In this document: positions 38,095 through 48,531 of the stretch, piece after piece
Numbering within the stretch: the stretch's first letter is position 1
Layout of the letters: every line of letters starts with the position of its first letter
Assembly: GCF_009724245.1 (NCBI RefSeq)
Contig: NZ_WNNK01000004.1
Coordinates: 1-64,000, forward strand
DNA from: Pseudomonas spelaei
GTDB lineage: Bacteria; Pseudomonadota; Gammaproteobacteria; Pseudomonadales; Pseudomonadaceae
Length of the DNA: 64,000 nucleotides
Reading direction: 5' to 3'
Position numbers and translations under genes: made by a program
The notes under the pieces: generated by a model
The model's database searches: none
What the model was told of the DNA's origin: nothing
Seen by the model: the letters and a program-made list of their open reading frames with translations, nothing else

Positions 38095-38421
38095 CTAGAA
38101 TATCGACAAGTCCAATGTCCGCATGGCACCCATCCAGATCGCATGCTCGGTATGGTCCTTCAAGTCATCGCCGGTATCGGGATGCAGAAACACCACCAGA
38201 CCGTTGCGATTGAGCGCCAGCCACGGCAAGACCACACCGATGTATTCCGGCTCGAACGCTAGCTGACAACTCCAGTCCGGGTGCGGACCTACCGGGCGCT
38301 CATGCACTCGGCCCATGCGCAGCGGGAACAATTGCGCGGCCTCTTCGCAGAGCTTGCGCGCCTGGTCAATGGTGCTGGCGTCGAAGTAGATATGGGCGTG
38401 GTAGCCCTTGATACGTGGCAT
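38095..38421 (-). CDS. DOPA 4,5-dioxygenase family protein
   Basis: This 108-residue protein belongs to the small aromatic ring-opening dioxygenase family. Histidines in GYHAHIYFDA, GPHPDW, VVFLHPDTGDD and DHTEHAIW fit metal ligands. The ATG at 38421 gives the family start MPRIKGYHAHIYF. It lies 31 bases from the LysR gene and upstream of the dgo promoter; a link with either locus is not evident. Confidence 0.87.
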   Translation of the reverse strand: MPRIKGYHAHIYFDASTIDQARKLCEEAAQLFPLRMGRVHERPVGPHPDWSCQLAFEPEYIGVVLPWLALNRNGLVVFLHPDTGDDLKDHTEHAIWMGAMRTLDLSIF

Positions 38422-38452
38422 GACAGGCTCCGGATTCAATGATCGGCAAATC

Positions 38453-39403
38453 CTAGACCGCAATGGACGGCAGGGCCAGGCCGGTCAGGGATTGTGCGCT
38501 GCGGGCTTGTTCCGCCACCAGCCAGTCGACAAAGCGTTCGATCAACTGCCCTCGACGTTTGCGCTGGGGCAGTACCACGTAATAACCAAAACGTGAGATC
38601 ACCGTGTCGCCAATCGGTCGGCACAGCCACTTTTGCTCCAACAAATTATCCACCAGGTGCCGCCAGCCGATGGCCACGCCTTGCCCGGCAATCGCCGCCT
38701 GGATCAACAGCGTGTAGTTATCGAAGCGCAGTTGGCCAGGCGTTGGCGCAGCGGTGATGCCCAGTTCGCGGAACACGCCGCTCCAGTCGAACCACTGGCT
38801 GTTATTTTCCTGGCGCAGGTGCAGCAACGGGCACTCCTGCAGGCTCTGTATCGACAACGGGGTCGTGCGGTCCTTGAGCAACTGCGGGCTGCACACCGGG
38901 AACACTTCTTCGTTGAACAACCACAGGCTCTCTCCCTGTTTGAAACGGCCATCGCCAAACAGCACGGCTACATCGATATCGCTGCGCAACGTCGCGTGAT
39001 TGCGCTCGCTGGTGACCAGGCTGACATCCACCTGCGGATTGGCTTCATGGAAGCGATGCAGGCGCGGCATCAGCCAGTAGGCGGCGAAGGCAAAGTCGGT
39101 CGCCACTTGCAGCACTTCGTGCTGGTCCTGTTGGGTGATGGTGCTCAAGCCAAGGTTGATGTTCTGCAAGCCAGCCTGGACGTGTTCGAACAACAGGGCG
39201 CCAGCCTCCGTCAGTTCAATGCCACGGTAGATGCGATCAAACAGGCGCACCGCCAATTGCTCTTCCAGCCGCTTGATCTGCTGGCTGATGGCGGGCTGGG
39301 TCGTGCCCAGCTCCATTGCCGCAGCGGTAAAGCTGCGTTGCCGCGCTGCTGCTTCAAAGGCACGCAGCAGATCCAATGACAGGTCGCCGAGGGATTCATA
39401 CAT
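38453..39403 (-). CDS. LysR-family regulator of choline-O-sulfate use
   Basis: The 316-residue protein has an N-terminal LysR helix-turn-helix (LLRAFEAAARQRSFTAAAMELG region) and an effector domain. It is divergent from betC, the arrangement known for the choline-sulfate utilisation regulator (called BetR in some pseudomonads). Its inducer is probably choline-O-sulfate or choline (inference). The intergenic gap to betC is 103 bases. Confidence 0.88.
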   Translation of the reverse strand: MYESLGDLSLDLLRAFEAAARQRSFTAAAMELGTTQPAISQQIKRLEEQLAVRLFDRIYRGIELTEAGALLFEHVQAGLQNINLGLSTITQQDQHEVLQVATDFAFAAYWLMPRLHRFHEANPQVDVSLVTSERNHATLRSDIDVAVLFGDGRFKQGESLWLFNEEVFPVCSPQLLKDRTTPLSIQSLQECPLLHLRQENNSQWFDWSGVFRELGITAAPTPGQLRFDNYTLLIQAAIAGQGVAIGWRHLVDNLLEQKWLCRPIGDTVISRFGYYVVLPQRKRRGQLIERFVDWLVAEQARSAQSLTGLALPSIAV

Positions 39404-39506
39404 AAGCGGTGCTTATCCTAGACATTGCTTTTCATGGGCTTTACCACGTTTTCCATGGCCTGCATGCTCAATCGCATAAACATCGACTATGGAATGCCGC
39501 GAAACC

Positions 39507-41021
39507 ATGAAGCGCAAGAACATTCTTTTCATCATGGCCGATCAAATGGCTGCGCCGATGCTTCCGTTCTACGGTCCTTCGCCGATCAAACTGCCGAACC
39601 TGAGCCGCCTCGCCGCCGAAGGCGTGGTGTTCGATGCCGCTTATTGCAACAGCCCACTGTGCGCACCGTCGCGCTTTACTCTGGTGAGCGGGCAACTGCC
39701 AAGCAAGATCGGCGCCTACGACAACGCGGCGGATTTCCCTGCCGACGTACCGACCTATGCCCACTACCTGCGCCGCCTCGGCTACCGCACCGCGCTCTCG
39801 GGCAAAATGCATTTTTGTGGCCCTGACCAGCTTCATGGCTATGAAGAACGCCTGACCAGCGACATCTACCCGGCCGACTATGGCTGGGCGGTGAACTGGG
39901 ATGAACCGGACGTGCGCCCCACCTGGTATCACAACATGTCGTCGGTGCTGCAGGCCGGGCCGTGCGTGCGCACCAACCAGCTGGATTTCGACGAAGAGGT
40001 GGTGTTCAAGGCCCAGCAGTACCTGTTCGACCATATTCGTGAGGATGGCGACCAGCCGTTCTGCCTGACCGTGTCCATGACCCACCCACACGATCCGTAC
40101 ACCATTCCCAAACCGTTCTGGGACCTGTACGACGACAACGACATCCCGCTGCCTGCAACCCCGCCACAGGCCGATCTCGACCCACATTCCCAACGCCTGC
40201 TCAAGGTCTACGACCTGTGGGACAAACCGCTGCCTGTGGACAAGATCCGCGATGCCCGCCGTGCGTACTTCGGCGCCTGCAGCTACATCGACAGCAACGT
40301 CGGCAAGCTGCTGAAAACCCTGGAAGACACCGGCTTGGCAGATGACACCGTCATCATCTTCTCCGGCGACCACGGCGACATGCTCGGCGAACGTGGGCTC
40401 TGGTACAAAATGCACTGGTTTGAAATGGCCGCCCGGGTGCCGCTGCTGATCAGTGCGCCGGGGCAATTCAAGGCAGGCCGCGTGACGGCGGCGGTCTCCA
40501 CTGCCGACTTGCTGCCGACGCTGGTGGAGCTGGCCGGCGGCGAGCTGGAAGCGAACTTGCCGCTGGATGGCCGCTCACTGGTCCCGCACTTGCAAGGGCA
40601 GGGCGGGCATGACGAAGTGTTCGGCGAATACATGGCCGAGGGCACCATCGGGCCGCTGATGATGATCCGCCGGGGCGCCTACAAGTTCATCTACAGCGAA
40701 GACGATCCGTGTCTATTGTTCGATGTGCACAACGACCCGCGTGAGCAGGAAGAACTCAGCCAATCACCGGAACACCGCGCGCTGTTCGATGCATTCCTTA
40801 ACGAAGCGCGGGCCAAATGGGACATCCCGGCGATCCACCAGCAGGTGCTCGCCAGCCAACGCCGCCGTCGCCTGGTCAGCCAGGCGCTGACCCAAGGCAA
40901 GCTGAAGAGCTGGGACCACCAGCCGCTGGTGGACGCCAGTCAGCAGTACATGCGCAACCATATCGACCTTGACGATCTGGAGCGTAAAGCACGTTACCCA
41001 CAACCCTGCCAAAACCAATAA
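39507..41021 (+). CDS. betC: Choline-sulfatase
   Basis: BetC hydrolyses choline-O-sulfate to choline and sulfate, feeding glycine betaine synthesis and catabolism. The 504-residue protein has the sulfatase signature CAPSR with Cys52, which becomes formylglycine, preceded by the metal-binding FIMADQMAAPMLPFYG region, and IIFSGDHGDMLGERG for further metal ligands. The ATG at 39507 was chosen (MKRKNILFIMADQ). The substrate-binding protein gene follows after 16 bases. Confidence 0.95.
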   Translation: MKRKNILFIMADQMAAPMLPFYGPSPIKLPNLSRLAAEGVVFDAAYCNSPLCAPSRFTLVSGQLPSKIGAYDNAADFPADVPTYAHYLRRLGYRTALSGKMHFCGPDQLHGYEERLTSDIYPADYGWAVNWDEPDVRPTWYHNMSSVLQAGPCVRTNQLDFDEEVVFKAQQYLFDHIREDGDQPFCLTVSMTHPHDPYTIPKPFWDLYDDNDIPLPATPPQADLDPHSQRLLKVYDLWDKPLPVDKIRDARRAYFGACSYIDSNVGKLLKTLEDTGLADDTVIIFSGDHGDMLGERGLWYKMHWFEMAARVPLLISAPGQFKAGRVTAAVSTADLLPTLVELAGGELEANLPLDGRSLVPHLQGQGGHDEVFGEYMAEGTIGPLMMIRRGAYKFIYSEDDPCLLFDVHNDPREQEELSQSPEHRALFDAFLNEARAKWDIPAIHQQVLASQRRRRLVSQALTQGKLKSWDHQPLVDASQQYMRNHIDLDDLERKARYPQPCQNQ

Positions 41022-41037
41022 AACCAAGGGGAAGGCC

Positions 41038-41958
41038 ATGATGAAGTTATCCACAGCACTGGGCGTCGGACTGCTGGCATTAAGCAGCGCCAACGCTTAC
41101 GCGGAGCAAAGTTGCGAGACGGTGAAGATGGCCGATCCGGGCTGGAGCGACATCGCCGCGACCAATGCCATTACCGGTTTTCTATTGAGTGGCATGGGCT
41201 ACAAGGCCAAGGTCGATACCCTCGCGGTACCCATCACGTTTGGTGGGCTCAAGGACGGCCAGGTGGATGTGTTCCTGGGTAACTGGATGCCGGCCCAGCA
41301 AGGCTTCTACGACAAGTTCGTGGCCAATGGCGATGTGGTGCAACTGGCGAAAAACCTCGACGGCACCGAGTTCACCCTCGCGGTGCCGGACTATGTATGG
41401 GACGCCGGGGTGCATGACTTTGCCGACCTCAACAAGTTTGCCGACAAGTTCGACAAGAAGATCTACGGCATCGGTTCGGGCGCGCCGGCGAATATCTCGT
41501 TGCAGGAGATCATCAAGAAGAACGACTTCGACCTCGGCCAGTGGAAACTGATCGAGTCCAGTGAACAGGCGATGCTCGCCGAAGTGTCCCGCGCGGTGAA
41601 GAAGCAGCGCTTCGTGACCTTCCTAGGCTGGACGCCGCACCCGATGAACGTGCAGTTGAAGATGCATTACCTCAAAGGTGGGGAGAAGTACTTCGGTGAC
41701 ACCGGCAGCGTGTATACGTTGACGCGCAAGGGCTATGCGCAGGCTTGCCCCAACGTGGGGAAACTGCTGACCAACCTGAGTTTTACCCAGGAGATGGAGA
41801 ACAGCATCATGGCCGAGGTGGTGAATAAGAAAGTCAGCAATGCTGAGGCGGCGAAGGCGTGGATCAAGGCGAATCCGGCAGTGCTGGACAAGTGGTTGGA
41901 TGGCGTTAAAACCGTGGATGGGCAGGATGCGTTGGTGGCGGTAAAAGCCAAACTCTGA
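41038..41958 (+). CDS. betX: Choline/betaine ABC substrate-binding protein, BetX-type
   Basis: This periplasmic binding protein of the OpuAC/ChoX type has a signal peptide (cleavage near ANAYA). The 306-residue body has aromatic residues for quaternary amine binding (DPGWSDIAATN, GNWMPAQQGFYD, LGWTPHPMN). No permease or ATPase gene is nearby. In Pseudomonas, BetX is an orphan binding protein that uses the CbcWV core transporter; the betC neighbourhood points to that role. AAGGGGAAGG precedes the ATG. Confidence 0.88.
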   Translation: MMKLSTALGVGLLALSSANAYAEQSCETVKMADPGWSDIAATNAITGFLLSGMGYKAKVDTLAVPITFGGLKDGQVDVFLGNWMPAQQGFYDKFVANGDVVQLAKNLDGTEFTLAVPDYVWDAGVHDFADLNKFADKFDKKIYGIGSGAPANISLQEIIKKNDFDLGQWKLIESSEQAMLAEVSRAVKKQRFVTFLGWTPHPMNVQLKMHYLKGGEKYFGDTGSVYTLTRKGYAQACPNVGKLLTNLSFTQEMENSIMAEVVNKKVSNAEAAKAWIKANPAVLDKWLDGVKTVDGQDALVAVKAKL

Positions 41959-41975
41959 CATCCGACACCGATCCC

Positions 41976-42079
41976 TGTGGGAGCTGGCTTGCCTGCGATA
42001 GCATCAACGCGTTTTAACAGGCAACCCAAGGCGCCTGCATCGCGGCGATGCGGCGACCCGACAAGCCCAGCTCCCACAG
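41976..42079. repeat. Degenerate REPIN
   Basis: The left REP core is intact, but the right arm has diverged (GACAAGCCCAGCTCCCAC). It lies between betX and the SulP gene. Confidence 0.7.
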
Positions 42080-42121
42080 TCCGGTGATACCCTGATTCAA
42101 ACCTTTTCAACCGAGCGCCCA

Positions 42122-43690
42122 ATGCCCCGGCCCAACCGCCAGACCCTCTTCCCCTTCCTGAGCTGGCTCCCGCGCCAAACCCGCGCCAGCGTCGGGCGGG
42201 ACGCCATCGTCGGGCTCAGTGGCGCAATCCTGGCGCTGCCGCAATCCATTGCTTACGCACTAATCGCCGGTCTCCCACCGGAATATGGCCTCTACGCCGC
42301 CATCATCCCGGTGCTGATTGCCTGCCTCTGGGGCTCATCCTGGCATTTGATCTGCGGCCCGACGGCGGCGATTTCCATCGTGCTCTACGCCAGCATCAGC
42401 CCGCTGGCGGTGCCCGGGTCCCAGGACTACATCACCCTGATCCTGCTGCTGACTTTCCTCGCCGGGCTGTTCCAGTGGTTGTTGGGCATGCTGCGCTTCG
42501 GTGCCCTGGTGAATTTCGTCTCGCACTCCGTGGTGCTCGGTTTCACCCTCGGTGCGGCGGTGGTGATTGCCTTGGGGCAGTTGCCCAATCTGTTGGGGCT
42601 GGACCTGCCGAGCGAGGCCACGGCGATCAACAGCCTGCTGGCGCTGATCAACCACGCAGGGGAGTGGGATCGTCCTTCACTCGTGCTCGGGCTGGGCACC
42701 TTGGCCGTGGGTGTATTGCTCAAGTTAGTGGTGCCGCGCTGGCCGACCTTGTTGATTGCCCTCGCCCTGGGCAGCCTGGTGGCCTGGCTGTGGCCGGCAA
42801 TGTTCGGGCATGTTGCGCTGGTCAGCGCCTTTGTCGGCAAACTGCCGCCATTGAGCCCGCTGCCGATGGATCTGGATATGGTCCTGCGCCTCCTGCCCAG
42901 TGCCGTGGCGGTGGGCATGCTGGGGCTGGTGACCAGCCTGTCGATTGCTCGCTCGTTGTCGGCACGCTCCCAACAATTGCTCGACGCCAATCAGGAAGTC
43001 CGCGCCCAGGGACTGTCGAACATCGTTGGCGGATTTTTCTCCGGGTACCTGTCGGCCGGTTCCTTCACCCGTTCAGGCCTGAGTTATGAGGCGGGCGCCT
43101 GCTCACCCTTGGCCGGCGTATTTTCTGCGCTATGGGTCGCAGTGTTTGCGCTATTCGGCGCCGCGTTGATCGCGCATATTCCGATCCCGAGCATGGCCGC
43201 CAGCATTCTGCTGATTTGTTGGGGGCTGGTGGACCATCGGGGTATTCGCGCACTGTTCCGGGTCAGCCGCGCCGAGTTCGTGGTGATGAGCCTGACCTGC
43301 GTCGCCACGTTGCTGCTGGAATTGCAGACGGCGATCTACGCCGGGGTGTTGGCCTCGTTATTTTTCTACCTCAAGCGCACGTCACAGCCACGGGTCCAGC
43401 AATGGCGCGACGGTGAGGAAGATGTGCTGCGGGTGGGAGGCTCGATCTTTTTTGGCGCCAGCCATTACCTGCAAGTGCGCCTGCAAAGCTTGCAGGGCCA
43501 GCGGGTGGTAATCGAGGCGCAACAGATCAACTTTATCGACTATTCCGGGGTGGAAATGCTGCACCAGGAAGCGCGGAGATTGAAGGGGCTGGGGCGCAGC
43601 CTGACGTTGCGCCGGGCCAGGCCGCAGGTGGTGGAAGAGTTGAAGAAGCTGGAAGGGGCCGATAAATGTCCCCTCCACTTTGAAGACTGA
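42122..43690 (+). CDS. SulP-family anion transporter with STAS domain (second copy)
   Basis: This 522-residue SLC26/SulP transporter has about 12 helices (starting at GRDAIVGLSGAILALPQSIAYALIAGLPPEYGLY, the sulfate transporter signature) and a C-terminal STAS domain. It is only distantly similar to the copy at 12650. Its place after betC-betX suggests it handles sulfate released from, or choline-O-sulfate itself; neither is proven. A strong terminator-like palindrome follows. Confidence 0.9.
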   Translation: MPRPNRQTLFPFLSWLPRQTRASVGRDAIVGLSGAILALPQSIAYALIAGLPPEYGLYAAIIPVLIACLWGSSWHLICGPTAAISIVLYASISPLAVPGSQDYITLILLLTFLAGLFQWLLGMLRFGALVNFVSHSVVLGFTLGAAVVIALGQLPNLLGLDLPSEATAINSLLALINHAGEWDRPSLVLGLGTLAVGVLLKLVVPRWPTLLIALALGSLVAWLWPAMFGHVALVSAFVGKLPPLSPLPMDLDMVLRLLPSAVAVGMLGLVTSLSIARSLSARSQQLLDANQEVRAQGLSNIVGGFFSGYLSAGSFTRSGLSYEAGACSPLAGVFSALWVAVFALFGAALIAHIPIPSMAASILLICWGLVDHRGIRALFRVSRAEFVVMSLTCVATLLLELQTAIYAGVLASLFFYLKRTSQPRVQQWRDGEEDVLRVGGSIFFGASHYLQVRLQSLQGQRVVIEAQQINFIDYSGVEMLHQEARRLKGLGRSLTLRRARPQVVEELKKLEGADKCPLHFED

Positions 43691-43700
43691 ACGCGGTCAA

Positions 43701-43734
43701 AAATGTGGGAGCGGGCTTGCTCGCTCCCACATTT
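43701..43734. terminator. 13-bp-stem palindrome between convergent genes
   Basis: AAATGTGGGAGCG-GGCTTGCT-CGCTCCCACATTT lies between the SulP gene and aroE; it is a self-contained REP of the GGGAGCGGGCTTGCTCGC type and probably works as a bidirectional hairpin. Confidence 0.7.
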
Positions 43735-43743
43735 AGATTTGTG

Positions 43744-44561
43744 TCAGGCCAACTGCCGCCGCAGCTCAGCCAGCACCGGCGCCGACTTCGGCCGTACGCC
43801 GCGCCACAGGAAGAACGCTTCCGCGGCCTGTTCCACCAGCATCCCCAAGCCATCCATTGCCTGCGCTGCGCCCTGCTCACTGGCCCAACGACAGAACACC
43901 GTAGGCTCCTTGGCGTACATCATGTCGTAGCAAAAGGTCTTGCCTGGCTCGATCAGGCTGCCGGCAATCGGCGGAACATCACCCGACAGGCTGGCCGAGG
44001 TAGCGTTGATGATCACGTCCACTGGCTCGCGCAACCAGTCAAAACCACTGGCAGATACGGGACCAAGATCAACGAACAACGCGGCCAGCAATTCGGCCTT
44101 TTCGACGGTGCGGTTGGCAATAATCAATGAAGCGGGTTGCTGCGCCAGCAACGGCTCCAATGCACCGCGCACCGCGCCGCCCGCGCCCAGCAGCAAAATG
44201 CGTTTGCCTTGCAGGCTCAAGCCTGCGTTGACCGTCAGGTCCCGCACCAGCCCGGCACCGTCGGTGTTGTCGCCCAACAGGCTGCCATCCGCGAGTTTGC
44301 TCAGGGTGTTTACCGCACCGGCGCGCTGGGCACGCTCAGTCAGGGTGTTGGCCAGACGATAGGCTTCTTCCTTGAACGGCACGGTGACGTTGGCACCACG
44401 GCCTTGCAGGAAAAACTCACGGGCGCAGCCAGTAAAATCCTCCAGCGGCGCCAGCAAGGTGCTGTAGTCCAGCTGTTCGCCGGTCTGCTCAGCGAACAGG
44501 CGATGAATCAGCGGCGACTTGCTGTGCCCGATAGGGTTACCGAAGACGACATAACGATCCA

Positions 44562-44562
<1 letters not shown>
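43744..44562 (-). CDS. aroE: Shikimate dehydrogenase
   Basis: This enzyme reduces 3-dehydroshikimate to shikimate with NADPH. The 272-residue protein has the catalytic lysine in [11 protein letters not shown], the aspartate in [11 protein letters not shown] and the dinucleotide loop GAGGAVRG, with NRT for NADP preference. It overlaps hemF by one base. Confidence 0.96.
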
Positions 44563-45518
<956 letters not shown>

Positions 45519-45654
45519 CTACGCGAGGCCGTTGGGCGTCGGCGGCAAATGGGCGCACAGGATACCACCGCACCGGGTTGCGCCGCAGTTGACGAAGATC
45601 ACGCTTAGGAGTCCGATAGGAGCCCTTCGCGACATTGACTTGAGGAGAGTGCAG

Positions 45655-46632
45655 ATGGCCAAACGTATCCAGTTCCGTGCCCATGGCGGCCCCGAAGTGC
45701 TTGAGTACGTCGACTACACGCCGGCAGAACCGGGCCCGCTGCAGGTGCGCGTGAGCAACAAGGCCATTGGCCTGAACTTCATCGACACGTATTTTCGCAG
45801 TGGTCTGTACGCGCCACCGGCGTTGCCATCAGGCCTGGGCGCGGAAGGCGCCGGGGTGGTGGAGGCGGTGGGCAGTGAAGTGACTCAGTTCAAGGTCGGC
45901 GACCGCGTGGCCTATGGCAGCGGCCCACTGGGCGCCTACAGCGAACTGCATGTGCTGCCGGCTGCCAACCTGGTGCACCTGCCGGACGACATCAGCTTCG
46001 AACAGGCCGCAGGCGCCATGCTCAAGGGCCTGACCGTGCAGTACCTGCTGCGTCAGACCTATGAGTTGAAAGGCGGCGAAACCATCTTGTTCCACGCCGC
46101 TGCCGGTGGCGTCGGCTCTCTGGCTTGCCAGTGGGCCAAAGCGTTGGGCGTGAAGCTGATCGGTACCGTCAGCTCGCCGGAAAAAGCCGCGTTGGCCAAA
46201 TCCCTCGGTGCCTGGGAAACCATCGACTACAGCAAGGAAAACGTCGCACAGCGTGTACTGGAACTGACTGATGGCAAGAAATGCCCGGTGGTGTACGACG
46301 GCGTGGGCAAAGACACCTGGCTGACATCGCTGGACAGCGTGGCACCGCGTGGGCTGGTGGTGAGTTTTGGTAATGCATCGGGGGCGGTAGACGGGGTCAA
46401 TCTGGGGATTCTGGCGGCCAAGGGCTCGCTGTATGTCACTCGCCCGACGTTGGCGACCTATGCCAACAACCCGGAAAACCTGCAGGCGATGGCGGATGAT
46501 CTGTTTTCGATGATCAAAAGTGGCAAGGTGCGCATTGATATCAACCAGCGGTATTCGCTGGCGGATGCGGCGAAGGCGCAGACTGAGTTGTCGGGACGGC
46601 GGACTACGGGGTCGACCATTCTGTTGCCATAA
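45655..46632 (+). CDS. qor: NADPH:quinone reductase
   Basis: This zeta-crystallin-like medium-chain reductase is 325 residues long with a GroES-like N-terminal half and the NADPH-binding AAAGGVGSLACQWAKALG. It lacks zinc ligands, as expected. GAGGAG precedes the ATG at 45655, and it is divergent from hemF. Confidence 0.93.
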   Translation: MAKRIQFRAHGGPEVLEYVDYTPAEPGPLQVRVSNKAIGLNFIDTYFRSGLYAPPALPSGLGAEGAGVVEAVGSEVTQFKVGDRVAYGSGPLGAYSELHVLPAANLVHLPDDISFEQAAGAMLKGLTVQYLLRQTYELKGGETILFHAAAGGVGSLACQWAKALGVKLIGTVSSPEKAALAKSLGAWETIDYSKENVAQRVLELTDGKKCPVVYDGVGKDTWLTSLDSVAPRGLVVSFGNASGAVDGVNLGILAAKGSLYVTRPTLATYANNPENLQAMADDLFSMIKSGKVRIDINQRYSLADAAKAQTELSGRRTTGSTILLP

Positions 46633-46661
46633 GACTTTGAATTTGCAGTAGCTCTGAGGGC

Positions 46662-46750
46662 CTCTTCGCGAGCAAGCCCGCTCCCACATTCGACCGCACT
46701 CCAAAGGGGGAACTCGGTTAAAAGTGGGAGCGGGCTTGCTCGCGAAGGCC
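46662..46750. repeat. REPIN of the GCGGGCTTGCTCGCGAA type
   Basis: The inverted cores CGCGAGCAAGCCCGCTCCCAC and its complement lie between convergent qor and tsaC. Confidence 0.85.
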
Positions 46751-46761
46751 GCGACCCGGTC

Positions 46762-47319
46762 TCAAGACGGCCGCACAACCTCACCACTCGCCAGATCCCG
46801 AATCAGACTCGGGTTCTTGCGCCCACCCAGATTCCCACCCAACACCAGATCCACTTGCCCACGGAAATACTGCTCCACGCGAATCCGCGTGCGCGCCGCC
46901 GGACGGCCCTGCGGGTTGGCCGAGGTGGAGATCAGCGGCCCCACCAGTGAACACAAATCCCGCACCAGCGGATGATCACTGACCCGCAACGCCACCGTGT
47001 CATGCACCCCGGTGATCCATTCAGGCAGCAAGTCCTGATGAGGCACCAGCCAAGTGTTAGGCCCCGGCCAGGTGCTGGCCATGCGATCTATCCACAGGTC
47101 AGGGAAGTCTTCGAAGAGAAAATCGAACTGGCGGATGTTATCGGCAATCAAGATCAGGCCCTTATCCACTGAACGGCCCTTGATCGCCAGCAAGCGATCC
47201 ACTGCTTCTTCATTCCAAGGGTCGCAGCCCAGGCCCCAGACCGCCTCGGTTGGATAGGCAATCACCGCGCCTGCGCGAATTTCTCGTGCGGCTTCTCGCA
47301 CACGCCACCTGTTGACCAT
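46762..47319 (-). CDS. tsaC: Threonylcarbamoyl-AMP synthase
   Basis: TsaC (YrdC/RimN) makes the activated intermediate for the t6A37 tRNA modification. The 185-residue protein has the YrdC fold features [27 protein letters not shown] and the closing [12 protein letters not shown], with the KR-S/T-xSxN ligand set. It lies downstream of dprA on the same strand. Confidence 0.95.
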   Translation of the reverse strand: MVNRWRVREAAREIRAGAVIAYPTEAVWGLGCDPWNEEAVDRLLAIKGRSVDKGLILIADNIRQFDFLFEDFPDLWIDRMASTWPGPNTWLVPHQDLLPEWITGVHDTVALRVSDHPLVRDLCSLVGPLISTSANPQGRPAARTRIRVEQYFRGQVDLVLGGNLGGRKNPSLIRDLASGEVVRPS

Positions 47320-47373
47320 TGCTCACTCTCCGGACTAAAGCTCTGCGCAGTTTACCGATCTTCGTTACAAAAC

Positions 47374-48468
47374 CTAGCTGCGCGCAAGCCAGCGACCGCT
47401 TTCACAGACAACCCGGCCCTCCAGTTCCAATTCCGTGAGGGTTGCCAGCACGTGGGACAGCGCTTGGCCACTGGCAACCGCCAAGGATTCGCTGGTGTGG
47501 GGAGCGGCATGCAGCAGCGCCACCAATGGATGAGTCACCGCGATCGGCGCCGGGCGGGACAACGCCTGCCAGCCCCGCAGGCCCTCAAGAATGTGTTCGA
47601 TGGTCTCCACCAGCATTGCGCCATCGCGTATCAACTGATGGCAACCCTTGGCGCCCGGATGATGGATGGAGCCGGGGATCGCATATACCTCGCGCCCCTG
47701 CTCCGCCGCCAGCCGGGCGGTGATCAGCGAACCACTGGCGACACTGGCCTCCACCACCAGCACCCCTAAGGACAAGCCACTGATGATGCGATTACGCCGT
47801 GGGAAGTTACCGGCCTGAGGAACCGCGTCCAAAGGGAACTCGGAAACCACCGCGCTGCCCTGGGCAATCATCGCCGCAGCCAGACGTCGGTGGCGCTGTG
47901 GATAAAAGTTTTCCAGGCCAGTGCCCAACACGCCGATTGTCTGTCCACCGACATCCAATGCCGCTTGGTGCGCCGCGCCGTCGATTCCAAGCGCCAGGCC
48001 ACTGGTGATGACAAAACCGGCACCTGCCAGGCTGCGGGAAAACGCTGCGGCAGTGTCCATTCCCGGCCTGGATGCGCGACGGCTGCCCACCATGGCCAGT
48101 TGCGGCTTTTCCAGGATAGTCGGGTCGCCGGCGACAAATAACAGCGGCGGTGCATCTGCAATTTCTGACAGTAACGCGGGGTATTCCGACTGGTCCCACA
48201 TCAGCAAATGCTGGGCCGGGCGCTCAAGCCAGGCCAATGCAGCACTGGCGCCGTCGCGAACTTCCTGGCTGCGTCGGGCCTCGCTGCAAGCCAGCGGTAA
48301 ACCCAGAGAACGCCACGCGCTGGCTGGTGCACTAATGGCTTTCGAGGCCGAGCCAAACGCCTCGATCAATTTTTTGAAACGTTTTGGCCCAAGCTCCGGC
48401 AGCCGGTGCAAACGCAAGCGTGCTTCCAGTTCTGCAGGAGAAAGGGTACGGGTATCGGTCGACGACAT
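47374..48468 (-). CDS. dprA: DNA processing protein DprA/Smf
   Basis: DprA binds incoming single-stranded DNA and loads RecA during transformation. The 364-residue protein has an N-terminal helical domain, the Rossmann-like core (MVGSRRASRPG, SGLALGIDGAAHQAAL, IGVLGTGLENFYPQ, EFPLDAVPQAGNFPRRNRIISGLS) and a C-terminal winged-helix domain. It contains a perfect DnaA box sequence at 47897-47905. Confidence 0.95.
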   Translation of the reverse strand: MSSTDTRTLSPAELEARLRLHRLPELGPKRFKKLIEAFGSASKAISAPASAWRSLGLPLACSEARRSQEVRDGASAALAWLERPAQHLLMWDQSEYPALLSEIADAPPLLFVAGDPTILEKPQLAMVGSRRASRPGMDTAAAFSRSLAGAGFVITSGLALGIDGAAHQAALDVGGQTIGVLGTGLENFYPQRHRRLAAAMIAQGSAVVSEFPLDAVPQAGNFPRRNRIISGLSLGVLVVEASVASGSLITARLAAEQGREVYAIPGSIHHPGAKGCHQLIRDGAMLVETIEHILEGLRGWQALSRPAPIAVTHPLVALLHAAPHTSESLAVASGQALSHVLATLTELELEGRVVCESGRWLARS

Positions 48469-48493
48469 CTGATCATCCTTGATCTGAACAAGC

Positions 48494-48502
48494 TGTGGAT
48501 AA
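48494..48502 (-). other. DnaA box upstream of dprA
   Basis: TGTGGATAA (TTATCCACA on the minus strand) is a perfect DnaA-binding 9-mer in the AT-rich gap between dprA and the next upstream gene. Confidence 0.6.
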
Positions 48503-48531
48503 CTCTGTTGGTAACTTATTTAGCTGGCTAA

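Noticed and set aside
41047..41055. DnaA box in betX as part of the origin cluster
   Set aside because: It is inverted relative to the other six and lies 7 kb away, so it was noted but not counted in the cluster.
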